From Bryobacterales bacterium (GTDB taxonomy: Bacteria; Acidobacteriota; Terriglobia; Bryobacterales; Bryobacteraceae), in the NCBI GenBank assembly GCA_027459465.1, contig DAIDIH010000279.1, positions 1 to 47,344 on the forward strand: 47,344 bases of DNA. Direction: 5' to 3'. The notes beneath the pieces were generated by a model. The model was given only the letters and a program-made list of their open reading frames with translations, did not search any database and had not been told where the DNA came from. Position 1 is the first letter of the stretch; every line of letters starts with the position of its first letter. Below, in pieces: positions 16,178-23,429 of this stretch. A program made the position numbers and the translations under genes.

Positions 16178-17587
16178 CTAGCGGGCCCATTTCGAAAGGC
16201 CGCGGACGATGCGGCCCGATGTGCCGGACAGTAAGCGCTCGACGCTGGCTTCGGCGGCGAGTTGTTGGAGCGCGCTCGAGTAGGACGGATAGGGATGGAT
16301 GGCAGCGGCGAGATCGGACAGTTTGAGGCGGTGGTTGATGGCCAGAACCAACTCGGCGATCGTCTCGCCCGCTCGAGGATGGACCACGGTGGCGCCTGCC
16401 AGTCTTCCATCATCGCCGGCCACAATCTTCAGGAATCCAACGGTCGAGTCTTCGCAGATGGCCCGGTCGGTCCGGTTCATCTCCCAGCGATGTACCTGAA
16501 TCCGCTCCCCGAACCCCTCTCGCGCCTGCTGTTCCGTCATACCGACCTGAGCGACTTCGGGATCCGTGTAGGTCACCCAAGGAACAAGTTCACTCAAGCC
16601 CTTAGAACTACCCGGCAGAAGTGCGTTGCGAGCCGCCTGGAAGCCCTGCCATCCGGCCAGGTGGGTAAACTGGAGGCCGCCGAGGACGTCGCCCGCCGCA
16701 TAGATGTGCTTCACGTTGGTGCGCAGGTGCTCGTCGACCGGAATCCCGGCTGCGGAGTATTTGACGCCGGCCTTGTCGAGGTCGAGGCCAGCGAGGGCGG
16801 GTACTCTTCCGCAGGCGATCAACAGAGCGTCGCCCCGAATCTCCTCGTGATTGGTCGCCACCGCGACGCCTGAGCCGTCCTTGCGGACGGATTGGGCGCG
16901 AGCGGTGACGAACCGGACGCCGTCGCGTTCGAGGACGCGCCGGATCAGGAGGGACGCCTCCGGTTCGTCCTTCGGCAGAAGCCGCTCGGCGATGACGATC
17001 ACCTGCGAGCCTAGCCGCTGGTAGGCCTGGGCAAGTTCGATCCCGACCGGGCCCCCGCCGATCACGACCAAGGTAGCGGGCAGTTGATCGTTGTCGAAGA
17101 TCTGTTCGTAGGTCAGGTACGGGACTTCGCTAAGTCCGGCGATAGCGGGAACTCGCGGGCGCGCTCCGGTGGTGATCAGGAAGGTCTTGGAGCGAATGGC
17201 CTGCTGGTTCACCTTTATCGTTGCAACATCGCGGAAGCGGGCGTGTCCGGGAATTACTTCGATGCCCTTCCGTTCGAGTTCCTCCGGGCTTTCGAATTGG
17301 TAGACATCGTCGATGGCGCGTTGAATGAATGCCCGAACCGCAGCCATGCCGATGACCGGCGCGGATGTGACGATTCCGTATCGTCCGGCGGTGCGGACCT
17401 GGTGTGCGACCTTGGCGACTTTGAGGAGGGCTTTGCTGGGCACACAGCCGGTCCAGGCACAGTCTCCGCCAATCCTGTGCTTTTCGACCAAGGCCACCTT
17501 GGCCCCGAGTTGCGCGGCAAACCCGGCGGCTGTGAGCCCGCCAGAGCCTGCGCCGATGATGACGAGGTCGAAGTCATAGCCGGACAT
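16178..17587 (-). CDS. MerA/dihydrolipoamide-dehydrogenase-like flavoprotein disulfide reductase
   Basis: 469 residues of the pyridine-nucleotide-disulfide oxidoreductase family, cytosolic. FAD motif GAGSGGLTAA at 12-21, redox-active pair Cys43 and Cys48 in GGDCAWTGCVPSKAL, NAD(P) motif VVIGGGPVGIELAQ, second FAD motif IYAAGDVLGG, and the C-terminal catalytic His in HPYPSYSSAL. It lacks the C-terminal vicinal cysteines and the N-terminal HMA domain of true mercuric reductase, so MerA activity is doubtful. Its start overlaps the MFS gene end by 14 bases. It likely supplies reduced thiols or electrons to the pathway served by the rest of the operon. Confidence 0.82.
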   Translation of the reverse strand: MSGYDFDLVIIGAGSGGLTAAGFAAQLGAKVALVEKHRIGGDCAWTGCVPSKALLKVAKVAHQVRTAGRYGIVTSAPVIGMAAVRAFIQRAIDDVYQFESPEELERKGIEVIPGHARFRDVATIKVNQQAIRSKTFLITTGARPRVPAIAGLSEVPYLTYEQIFDNDQLPATLVVIGGGPVGIELAQAYQRLGSQVIVIAERLLPKDEPEASLLIRRVLERDGVRFVTARAQSVRKDGSGVAVATNHEEIRGDALLIACGRVPALAGLDLDKAGVKYSAAGIPVDEHLRTNVKHIYAAGDVLGGLQFTHLAGWQGFQAARNALLPGSSKGLSELVPWVTYTDPEVAQVGMTEQQAREGFGERIQVHRWEMNRTDRAICEDSTVGFLKIVAGDDGRLAGATVVHPRAGETIAELVLAINHRLKLSDLAAAIHPYPSYSSALQQLAAEASVERLLSGTSGRIVRGLSKWAR

Positions 17588-18863
17588 GCCGCACCTCCGC
17601 CCGTTCCAGAGCTGGGATGAACATCATGGCGGCCGCGGCGAGGGCGAGCGTTCCGTAGATGAGGCCGTCGACGGCGAAACGGGTACCCAGAACACCGGCG
17701 GCGAGGGAACCGAAAATGGCACCGACGCTCAACAGCATCGAGTAGATGCCCATCGCCGCGCCCCTCCCCCCATGCCCGCCGACCGCACCAGCCAACAGAG
17801 TGAGCGCAGCCGGCGTAAATCCGCTCTCGACCATGATGCAGAGTGCCGTTGACACCCCGATTGCCCACCTCACGGACACGCCGGCTGCGCCCGAGTGATT
17901 CAGCAACAATAGCCCGGCACAAACGGCAAACATCGCCCAAAGAGAAATTCGCAATGCCCGGACCGCCGGAAGGCGGGGCAGGATCAAGCTCCAGAGGCTG
18001 ACGCCGGTTCCGAAGACGACGGAATATGCGAGGAGCATCCAGCCGAGGCGCTCCGGACGATCGGCAAACACTCCGGTCAAGAACTGTCCTTTCTGTGAGC
18101 GGGCGGTGAGCAGAAATGACAAGGCCGGGCCGAGCCAGAGGCCGATGATCGAGTTGACACAGATCCAGATCGGGGCGAGCCGCCTCAATGATGGCTCGCG
18201 GACCGCGGCGGCCAGACCCGGCAGCGCCGCCCGCCTTCCGTATCCGCGGCTTCCCGCGGTGCCGGCGTAGAGAATACCGGCGCAAAGCACGTAGAGAAGC
18301 GCGACAAGCGCGAATGCGCCCGTGCCCCAGGCCCTCCAGAGTTGGGCGGCGGCCAAACCACCTAATGCAAGTCCCGCCAGCAAAGACAACTCGAAGTAAC
18401 TCATGGCGCGAGCGCGCAACGGAGCATCTCCCTCTGTGATGCCGGTGATGTGCGCCAACAGCGGTGGAACACCCGCAGCCGCCGCGACGCCTTCCATCGC
18501 CCTGCTGAGGAAGAATATGCTGACCCACCCGCTGAGACCGAACAATTGCGTCGCCAGGGCGCCGAGAAGGGCGCCTCCGGTCATTAAGGCGCGCGGAGCA
18601 ATCGCGTCGGCAAACATCCCGGCAGGAAGCGAGAAGAGCAGTTCCGCGGTGAACGACACAGCGCCGAGCGTGCCCACCAAGGCCGCTCCGAACGGCGCAC
18701 CGTAGTTGGCAAGGTGTGCGAGATAGAGCCCTACGAGAACACCGCTGGCGCCTCCGGCGATTCGCATGAGCGCGTTACCGATGAGCGCCACCGGGAGCCG
18801 GCGCCGGGCGCGAGCGAGGTTCGGATTGGAGCGGTTGGCCAGCGTATCCTCTATAAGGATCAT
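17574..18863 (-). CDS. MFS transporter
   Basis: About 429 residues with twelve predicted hydrophobic segments and no extracellular domain; for example ALIGNALMRIAGGASGVLVG, LVGTLGAVSFTAELLFSLPA, and LTLLAGAVGGHGGRGAAMGI near the end. The MFS loop motif is present in degenerate form (GMFADAIAPRALMTGG). ATG at 18863 is chosen (MILIEDTLANRSN); 32 additional in-frame codons upstream lie in the promoter region. First gene of the operon and read divergently from the selenoprotein. It probably exports the product, or the toxic substrate, handled by the downstream enzymes. Confidence 0.8.
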   Translation of the reverse strand: MILIEDTLANRSNPNLARARRRLPVALIGNALMRIAGGASGVLVGLYLAHLANYGAPFGAALVGTLGAVSFTAELLFSLPAGMFADAIAPRALMTGGALLGALATQLFGLSGWVSIFFLSRAMEGVAAAAGVPPLLAHITGITEGDAPLRARAMSYFELSLLAGLALGGLAAAQLWRAWGTGAFALVALLYVLCAGILYAGTAGSRGYGRRAALPGLAAAVREPSLRRLAPIWICVNSIIGLWLGPALSFLLTARSQKGQFLTGVFADRPERLGWMLLAYSVVFGTGVSLWSLILPRLPAVRALRISLWAMFAVCAGLLLLNHSGAAGVSVRWAIGVSTALCIMVESGFTPAALTLLAGAVGGHGGRGAAMGIYSMLLSVGAIFGSLAAGVLGTRFAVDGLIYGTLALAAAAMMFIPALERAEVRHVRL

Positions 18864-18900
18864 CGGTTCGGCTCTACGGTGGGTGATGGAGATGGCCCAA

Positions 18901-18936
18901 ATCTTACAGAGCAAATGAATGTGGACAGTCAACTGT
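18901..18936 (-). promoter_or_regulatory. Candidate sigma-70 promoter with palindromic operator
   Basis: On the minus strand TTGACT (18932-18927) and TGTAAG (18908-18903) are spaced by 18 bases, about 40 bases ahead of the MFS start codon. The -35 box lies inside the inverted repeat ACAGT-CA-ACTGT (18925-18936 on the plus strand). A second inverted repeat, AAGGAA-ACGG-TTCCTT, is at 18937-18952 on the selenoprotein side. The repeats could be operators for one regulator controlling both directions. Seen: symmetry and spacing. Regulation is inference. Confidence 0.4.
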
Positions 18937-18973
18937 AAGGAAACGGTTCCTTCAGCCACACACCAAAGAGGAC

Positions 18974-19720
18974 ATGGCCAAGATCTCCGACCTGAAGCTG
19001 GCGTACCGGTTGTTCCTGCAAGCGTATCCCTACCGGAAGGTGGACTGGCGGCCTGGGGCGAACTTGCGGAAGCCGATCGGGGAGGCGCGGGTTGCGATTG
19101 TCACCACGGCAGGTCTCCACACGCCGGATCAACCGCCCTTTGATACGTCAATCCGGGGAGGCGATTGGTCGTACCGTGTGCTCGATGCGAGTGTCGATCT
19201 CGCCACGCTGAAGATCGCGCACCGGAGCGACGCGTTCGATACCCGCGGGTTGGAGGCGGACAAGAATCTGGCGCTTCCCTTGGACAGGCTGAGAACCCTG
19301 GCCGGCCAGGGCGTGATCGGAGAGGTGGCGCCGCGGCATTTCAGTTTCATGGGATCAATTGCCGCGCCGGGACGGTTGATCGCGCAGGCGGCGCCGGAAG
19401 TGGCGCGGGCGCTGCGCGAGGATGCGGTAGACGCCGTGCTTCTGACGCCGGTGTGACCGATGTGCCATCAGTCGGTCGGACTGATTCAGAGCATCATTGA
19501 GACGGCCGGCATTCCGACAGCGTCCGTTTCAGTGCTTCGAGAGGTTAGCGAACGCGTTGCGCCGCCGCGGGTTCTGTTTGCGGATTTTCCGCTGGGCTAT
19601 CCTCTTGGAGCGGCGAACGATGCCGGGATTCAGACCCGGACGGTGTTGGCGATGTTGACCCTGCTGAAGGAGTCGGCCACGCCGGGCGGCGTTCAGTGGC
19701 GGTTGTTGGCCGGCGGCTGA
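18974..19720 (+). CDS. GrdB/PrdB-like selenoprotein, Sec at codon 161
   Basis: Read straight through, the frame gives 248 residues with one internal TGA at 19454-19456. Before it: VAIVTTAGLHTP, DWSYRVLDASV, LALPLDRLRTL, ARHFSFMG-like PRHFSFMGS, and VDAVLLTPV. After it, same frame: PMCHQSVGLIQSIIETAGIPT, shown here in parts as PMCHQSVG and IIETAGIPT, then PPRVLFADFPLGYPLG. Both halves belong to one family, the glycine/sarcosine/betaine (and D-proline) reductase selenoprotein-B group, in which this place is U or C in a UxxC/CxxC motif. A SECIS-like hairpin starts 10 bases after the TGA. GrdA/C/D partners are absent, so it is probably a stand-alone thiol-redox protein. AAGAGGA precedes the ATG. 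A plain stop would leave both halves without the redox centre. Confidence 0.85.
19467..19485 (+). promoter_or_regulatory. Candidate bacterial SECIS element
   Basis: ATCAGTC-GGTCG-GACTGAT forms a perfect 7-bp stem with a 5-base loop. The loop begins with GG and holds GGUC, as does the E. coli fdhF SECIS loop (GGUCU). Its apical loop begins 17 bases after the UGA, in the distance range used by bacterial SECIS elements for SelB binding. An alternative 6-bp stem GACCGA/TCGGTC (19455-19460 with 19472-19477) would compete with it. Confidence 0.75.
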
Positions 19721-19722
19721 AG

Positions 19723-19950
19723 TCAGCGTTTGGACAAGCGGCGAATCAGGCGATCTTCGAGGCCGGCGTCGGCTTCGTTGGCCTCCCGCGTCTGGCGGGC
19801 GGCGGAGCGAATCTGCTCCAGTTGCATGGCGAAGCGGCAACAGAAATCGCAGATGGCGAAGTGCAGGCGGACCTCCATCCGCTTCCAGCAGCTTTGGGCG
19901 TGGAGTTGATCGGAGGTGAGAAGCACGGCGACTTCTTTGCAACTAATCAC
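19723..19950 (-). CDS. Zinc-finger (zf-HC2-like) anti-sigma factor
   Basis: A 75-residue protein starting with GTG at 19950 (MISCKEVAVLLTSDQL), which overlaps the sigma-factor stop as GTGA; the longer reading from 19980 lies inside the sigma gene. It carries the H-x3-C-x2-C zinc motif of ZAS anti-sigma factors as LHFAICDFCCRF, preceded by WKRMEVR. There is no transmembrane segment, so it should be cytosolic and sense a soluble signal, perhaps thiol or metal stress through the zinc site. Coupled translation implies a near 1:1 ratio to the sigma factor. It ends two bases from the selenoprotein stop (convergent). Confidence 0.75.
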   Translation of the reverse strand: MISCKEVAVLLTSDQLHAQSCWKRMEVRLHFAICDFCCRFAMQLEQIRSAARQTREANEADAGLEDRLIRRLSKR

Positions 19951-20537
19951 GACCTGGCCCAACCTTTCGCTTCGAGGCACTCGCGCAGCCTGGCTCGCGC
20001 CCGGTGGAGCAGCACTCCAAAGTTAGTGACACTAACGTTGAGAATCTTACAAATTTCCTCTGTCTGAAAGCCTTCGACCTCGCGGAGGACGAATGCTTCC
20101 CGCTGATTGACCGGCAGACCGTCCATGCATCCTCGAATCAACTCACCCAGTTCCTTGGATAAGAAGAGGCGTTCCAGATCCGCCGGAGGGTTGGACCAGT
20201 GGCCTCTGGCGTCGAAGCGGGATTCGAAAACCTGATCGATCGGGTCGGTGCGTTCCTCGATGGCTGAAGCGCGGCGACGTTCCATGGCTTTTCGATGCAG
20301 GATGCCGAAGAGCCAGGTTCGAAGGTGGGAACGGCCTTCAAACGTGTCGAGGCGATCGAGGAAGGTCGTGAAGACTTCCTGCACCAGATCTTCCGCTTCG
20401 GGCTCGGCGAATCCCAATCCGCGGGCCGCGCGGAAGAGCATTCGGGCATGATCCCGCACCGCTTCCGCGAGAGCCTCCGGGTCGCGTTGCCGGAGCCGCA
20501 GGAGGAGATCGGAACTGATGGGGGCTGCGGGCGTCAT
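19947..20537 (-). CDS. ECF-type RNA polymerase sigma factor
   Basis: 196 residues, the usual ECF length. Region 2 is visible as EAEDLVQEVFTTFLDRLDTF and SHLRTWLFGILHRKAMERRR; region 4 as LPVNQREAFVLREVEGFQTE and EICKILNVSVTNFGVLLHRA. It directs RNA polymerase to a small regulon and is held inactive by the overlapping anti-sigma factor. The bufferin-type operon begins 305 bases away in the opposite direction; ECF control of bufferin clusters is known in other bacteria, so that operon is the likely target. Confidence 0.88.
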   Translation of the reverse strand: MTPAAPISSDLLLRLRQRDPEALAEAVRDHARMLFRAARGLGFAEPEAEDLVQEVFTTFLDRLDTFEGRSHLRTWLFGILHRKAMERRRASAIEERTDPIDQVFESRFDARGHWSNPPADLERLFLSKELGELIRGCMDGLPVNQREAFVLREVEGFQTEEICKILNVSVTNFGVLLHRARARLRECLEAKGWARS

Positions 20538-20842
20538 ATACGACTCGTCGTGCCCGGGGCGCTGCCGGACAACTCATGGTACTCTCGCGCCCGGCGCGAC
20601 GCAAAACGGGACGCGGGGAAAGGAGCGCATTTTCGTGTGTGACGGCATTTCAGGAAATCTTACGGTCTGAAAGCGGAAATTTTGCAGCAAGAAATTCTGT
20701 TTCCGAGTTTGTAAGAAAGCTGCTTCCTCTCTCACTCACTTCCCGAAAGCGACACGCTTTCGAAACCGCAAGACAGCGCGAATGCAGGCCGCAAGATCCG
20801 GCAGGCATCGCGGGAAGATTCACCCAAAAAGGAGATTTGACA
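20538..20842. other. Divergent promoter region between sigma factor and bufferin operon
   Basis: 305 bases with no gene. AAAAAGGAGA at 20826-20835 is a strong ribosome binding site for the precursor gene. I looked for an ECF-type -35/-10 pair repeated on both sides and could not settle one; TGTGAC at 20638-20643 followed 19 bases later by CGGTCT is the best I see and is weak. Confidence 0.35.
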
Positions 20843-21121
20843 ATGAAGATTTCAAGCAACTCACTGGTACTCGCTGCCGCTTTTGCCGGACTCGTGGGAG
20901 GCACGGCCGTGCGGGCCTCGCAGGTGCAGACTGCATCGCCGGGGTTCTCGGCGGGAGTGCTGGCCGGCGATGCGGGCCTGAAGAAGGATATCGAGAAGCA
21001 CGCCTGCAAGGGCATGAACTCGTGCAAGGGCCAGGGCGGCGGCGATGCGAAGCACTGGGGCAAGAACTCGTGCAAGGGCAAAGGCGCCTGTGCGACGGAC
21101 GGCTCGAAGCCCAAGATGTAG
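20843..21121 (+). CDS. bufA: Bufferin-type RiPP precursor (BufA2-like)
   Basis: A 92-residue peptide with a classical signal peptide (MKISSNSLVLAAAFAGLVGG, cleavage near VRA-SQ). The mature C-terminus carries four cysteines in repeated contexts: HACKGMNSCKGQ, then KNSCKGKGACATDG. CKG-type repeats and the gene order identify it as a bufferin-2-like substrate of DUF692 (MNIO) enzymes, which convert such cysteines to thiooxazole-type groups that bind copper in the periplasm. The start is the only ATG with the strong AAAAAGGAGA site 8 bases ahead. It is first in the operon. A 12-bp hairpin directly behind the gene could raise its expression relative to the enzymes. The metal is not proven from sequence. 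Confidence 0.83.
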   Translation: MKISSNSLVLAAAFAGLVGGTAVRASQVQTASPGFSAGVLAGDAGLKKDIEKHACKGMNSCKGQGGGDAKHWGKNSCKGKGACATDGSKPKM

Positions 21122-21129
21122 ACGGCCCT

Positions 21130-21156
21130 GGGGCGCGGTCCCGCGGACCGCGCCCC
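21130..21156 (+). terminator. Intercistronic hairpin after bufA
   Basis: GGGGCGCGGTCC (21130-21141), loop CGC, GGACCGCGCCCC (21145-21156): a perfect 12-bp GC-rich stem. No U-tract follows, so it is better seen as an mRNA-stabilising or partly terminating element that makes more precursor than enzyme. Confidence 0.7.
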
Positions 21157-21187
21157 GGCAGAAGCGAAAGGGGTTTACTCGACAGCA

Positions 21188-22021
21188 ATGAAAAAGCTCG
21201 GTGAATACGGAATCGGGATCGGGCTGCGCCTTCCCCACTTGAACCACATCCTGGAACGGAAGCCGGTGGTGGATTGGTTCGAGATTATTTCAGAGAACTA
21301 CATGGTGGACGGCGGGCGCCCACTGGCGACGCTTGACCGGATCCTGGAGAACTACCGGGTGGTCCAGCACGGCGTGTCCCTGTATCCCGGTTCGTCCGGG
21401 CCGCTGAATCGGGAGCACCTGAAGCGGCTTAAGGCGCTGGTGAGGCGAACCGGCACGCCGTGGCTGACGGACCATCTGTGCTGGGGTAGCGTGGATGGGC
21501 GCTACACGCACGACCTGTTGCCGATGCCGTACACCTTTGAAGCCGCGAGGCTGACTGCGAAGAAGCTCCGGCAGGCGCAGGACTTTCTGGAAGTCCCCCT
21601 TGCGGTGGAGAACGTGAGCAGCTACGCGGAGTTTCACATGTCCGAGATGACCGAGTGGGAGTTTCTGAACGAGGTGGTTGAGCGGGCGGACTGCGGCATT
21701 CTGCTGGATGTCAACAACATCTATGTGTCGAGCCGCAATCACGGCTTTGATCCGCGCGATTACGTGGATGCGGTGGATGGGTCCCGGGTGATGCAGATTC
21801 ACATTGCAGGCCACTCCAAGTTTGAAAAATACGTGCTGGACACCCATGACCACCCCGTGATCGAGCCGGTGTGGCGGCTTTACGAACTGGCGATTGAGCG
21901 TTTCGGGCCGACACCCACGCTGCTTGAGTGGGATGACCACATTCCTTCGTTTGACGAGGTTCACGCCGAAGCGTTAAAGGCCGCTCAGTACCTACCCGAG
22001 ACGGCGGGGGTGCGAGGATGA
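21188..22021 (+). CDS. bufB: DUF692 multinuclear non-heme iron oxidase (MNIO)
   Basis: 277 residues, TIM-barrel MNIO family. Conserved segments in order: GIGLRLPHL, WFEIISENYM, HGVSLYPG, TDHLCWG, LPMPYTFEA, VENVSSYAEF, GILLDVNNIYVSSRNHG, MQIHIAGH, DTHDHPV and LEWDDHIPSF. The His, Glu, Asp and Asn residues in these segments hold the two or three irons. The enzyme uses oxygen to modify cysteines in its peptide partner, here the product of the gene just upstream. Its stop overlaps the next gene by ATGA. Cytosolic; all visible ligands are present. Confidence 0.88.
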   Translation: MKKLGEYGIGIGLRLPHLNHILERKPVVDWFEIISENYMVDGGRPLATLDRILENYRVVQHGVSLYPGSSGPLNREHLKRLKALVRRTGTPWLTDHLCWGSVDGRYTHDLLPMPYTFEAARLTAKKLRQAQDFLEVPLAVENVSSYAEFHMSEMTEWEFLNEVVERADCGILLDVNNIYVSSRNHGFDPRDYVDAVDGSRVMQIHIAGHSKFEKYVLDTHDHPVIEPVWRLYELAIERFGPTPTLLEWDDHIPSFDEVHAEALKAAQYLPETAGVRG

Positions 22022-22917
22022 CGCTCGCGGAAACACAACGCAGGATGGCGGCGGCTCTGATGCTGCCTTTGAGGCGGGGGGATCGGCTCCCAGCGCGGAC
22101 GCCGGCGGGAGTGGCGATGGAGGAGGAAGCCGCGGCTTATATCAAACCGAACAGAGGCCTGTCGTCGCTCGAAAGGCTTGCCATTTACAGCCGCAGTTAC
22201 TGGTTCCGGCTCCTGGACTCGCTTCGCGAGGACTTTCCCGGTTTGGCGGCGGTGCTTGGGGCGCGGCGATTTGAAAGGCTGGCTCGGGCGTACCTGGCCG
22301 ACTGTCCCTCGCGGTCGTTTACTCTGCGCAATCTTGGCAGCCAACTGGAGGGGTGGCTTGCGCAGCACCCGAAGTATGCCGGCGGCGATCCGGCGCTGGC
22401 TCGCGACATGGTTCGCCTGGAATGGGCGCACATCGAAGCCTTTGATGGTCCGGTGGAAGAGATGCTGGGGCCGGAGGACCTGGTGGAACTCAAGCCCGGA
22501 CTACGCGCCGGACTTCAACCTTACATCCGTTTGTTGGAGCTGGATTATGCGGTTGACGAATTCCGTGTGAAGGCAACCGCCGGCGGCGAGGATCCGGCCA
22601 ATCCGGAGGACGTACCGTCCGGAGGAACGAGGCGTGGAAGGAGGCGCGCCGCGCGGCCCAGTCGGGAGCACATATTCGTCGCGGTTCACCGGATGGATCT
22701 CAGCGTCTACTATCGCCGGCTGACGCGGGAACAGTTTCGGCTGCTGAGCGCCCTTGGCGCAGGCCGATCGATTGCCGCGGCGATTGCGACATCTTTTGAG
22801 GGGAGTCCGGTTGCCGCACAGGATGTGCCGGAACTGCTGCGGCTGTGGTTTTCGGCGTGGGCGGAGTTCGGCTGGCTTACGCGGCGGCGGAAGACGAGCG
22901 GAGGATCTCACCGATGA
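22018..22917 (+). CDS. bufC: DUF2063 putative DNA-binding-domain partner of MNIO
   Basis: 299 residues. N-terminal DUF2063 pattern: LAETQRRMAAALM, then LERLAIYSRSYWFRLLDSLR, then DFPGLAAVLGARRFERLARA and YLADCPSRSFTLRNLG. Despite the family's name, these proteins act as the substrate-recruiting partner of the DUF692 enzyme (BufC/HvfC type). Start ATG at 22018 overlaps the bufB stop, and its own stop overlaps the DoxX start, so the three are coupled. A basic stretch near residues 200-215 (TRRGRRRAARPS) interrupts the conserved part and looks like a flexible linker. Confidence 0.82.
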   Translation: MTLAETQRRMAAALMLPLRRGDRLPARTPAGVAMEEEAAAYIKPNRGLSSLERLAIYSRSYWFRLLDSLREDFPGLAAVLGARRFERLARAYLADCPSRSFTLRNLGSQLEGWLAQHPKYAGGDPALARDMVRLEWAHIEAFDGPVEEMLGPEDLVELKPGLRAGLQPYIRLLELDYAVDEFRVKATAGGEDPANPEDVPSGGTRRGRRRAARPSREHIFVAVHRMDLSVYYRRLTREQFRLLSALGAGRSIAAAIATSFEGSPVAAQDVPELLRLWFSAWAEFGWLTRRRKTSGGSHR

Positions 22918-23384
22918 AATCGACATTTGAAAACTGCTATCGCATGCTGAATCGCGGGGCGGAGGCATTACAGTCGCCTTTCCTGCTGTTGGTCCGGCTG
23001 TATTGGGGTTGGCAGTTCATCCAAACCGGCTGGGGCAAGATCAACAATATCGACAAGGTGACCCGCTTCTTTACCGAGTTGGGTATCCCTTTTCCCGGGC
23101 TGAATGCGCATTTCATCACCGGCCTGGAGTTTGCCGGCGGGATTCTCCTGGTCCTGGGCCTGGCGTCGCGCCTGATCGCCGTTCCGCTCGTGATCGACAT
23201 GCTGGTGGCCTACATCACGGCGGACCGCGATGCGCTGCTGTCGGTGATTTCCGACCCGGACAAGTTTACCGGGGCCGCGCCGTACAACTTCCTGGTGGCG
23301 TCGCTGATTGTCCTGATTTTCGGGCCGGGCAAGTTCGCGGTGGACACATGGATCGCGCGGAGCCCGCGGAGCAGGCCAGTTTGA
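22914..23384 (+). CDS. DoxX-family membrane protein of the bufferin cluster
   Basis: 156 residues with four hydrophobic segments: LLLVRLYWGWQFIQTGWGKI, FITGLEFAGGILLVLGLASR, LIAVPLVIDMLVAYITA and FLVASLIVLIFGPGKFAVDT. DoxX proteins often close bufferin/hvf operons, where they are thought to support redox or quinone-linked steps at the membrane. ATG at 22914 overlaps the upstream stop (ATGA). The gene is convergent with the kinase gene. Confidence 0.8.
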   Translation: MKSTFENCYRMLNRGAEALQSPFLLLVRLYWGWQFIQTGWGKINNIDKVTRFFTELGIPFPGLNAHFITGLEFAGGILLVLGLASRLIAVPLVIDMLVAYITADRDALLSVISDPDKFTGAAPYNFLVASLIVLIFGPGKFAVDTWIARSPRSRPV

Positions 23385-23429
23385 CGTAAAGGCGCCGGCG
23401 AACGGAGGCGGGGCGCAGACGTGTGGGGG

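Noticed and set aside
14794..16326. Plus-strand frame of about 510 codons
   Set aside because: Antisense shadow of the radical SAM gene; Gly/Val/Asp-rich with no family pattern.
13850..18863. Mercury-resistance operon
   Set aside because: No MerR, MerT or MerP is present, and the reductase lacks the C-terminal cysteine pair and HMA domain of true MerA.
19460..19720. Separate small gene starting at the ATG two codons after the TGA
   Set aside because: It has no ribosome binding site of its own, and its sequence is the missing C-terminal half of the same family domain; readthrough with Sec explains both parts.
18974..19720. Part of a glycine, sarcosine or betaine reductase complex
   Set aside because: No grdA, grdC or grdD genes or thioredoxin system genes lie nearby, and the protein is shorter than classical GrdB.
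21130..21156. Full rho-independent terminator after bufA
   Set aside because: The stem is strong but no U-tract follows, and the modifying enzyme genes downstream need the same transcript.
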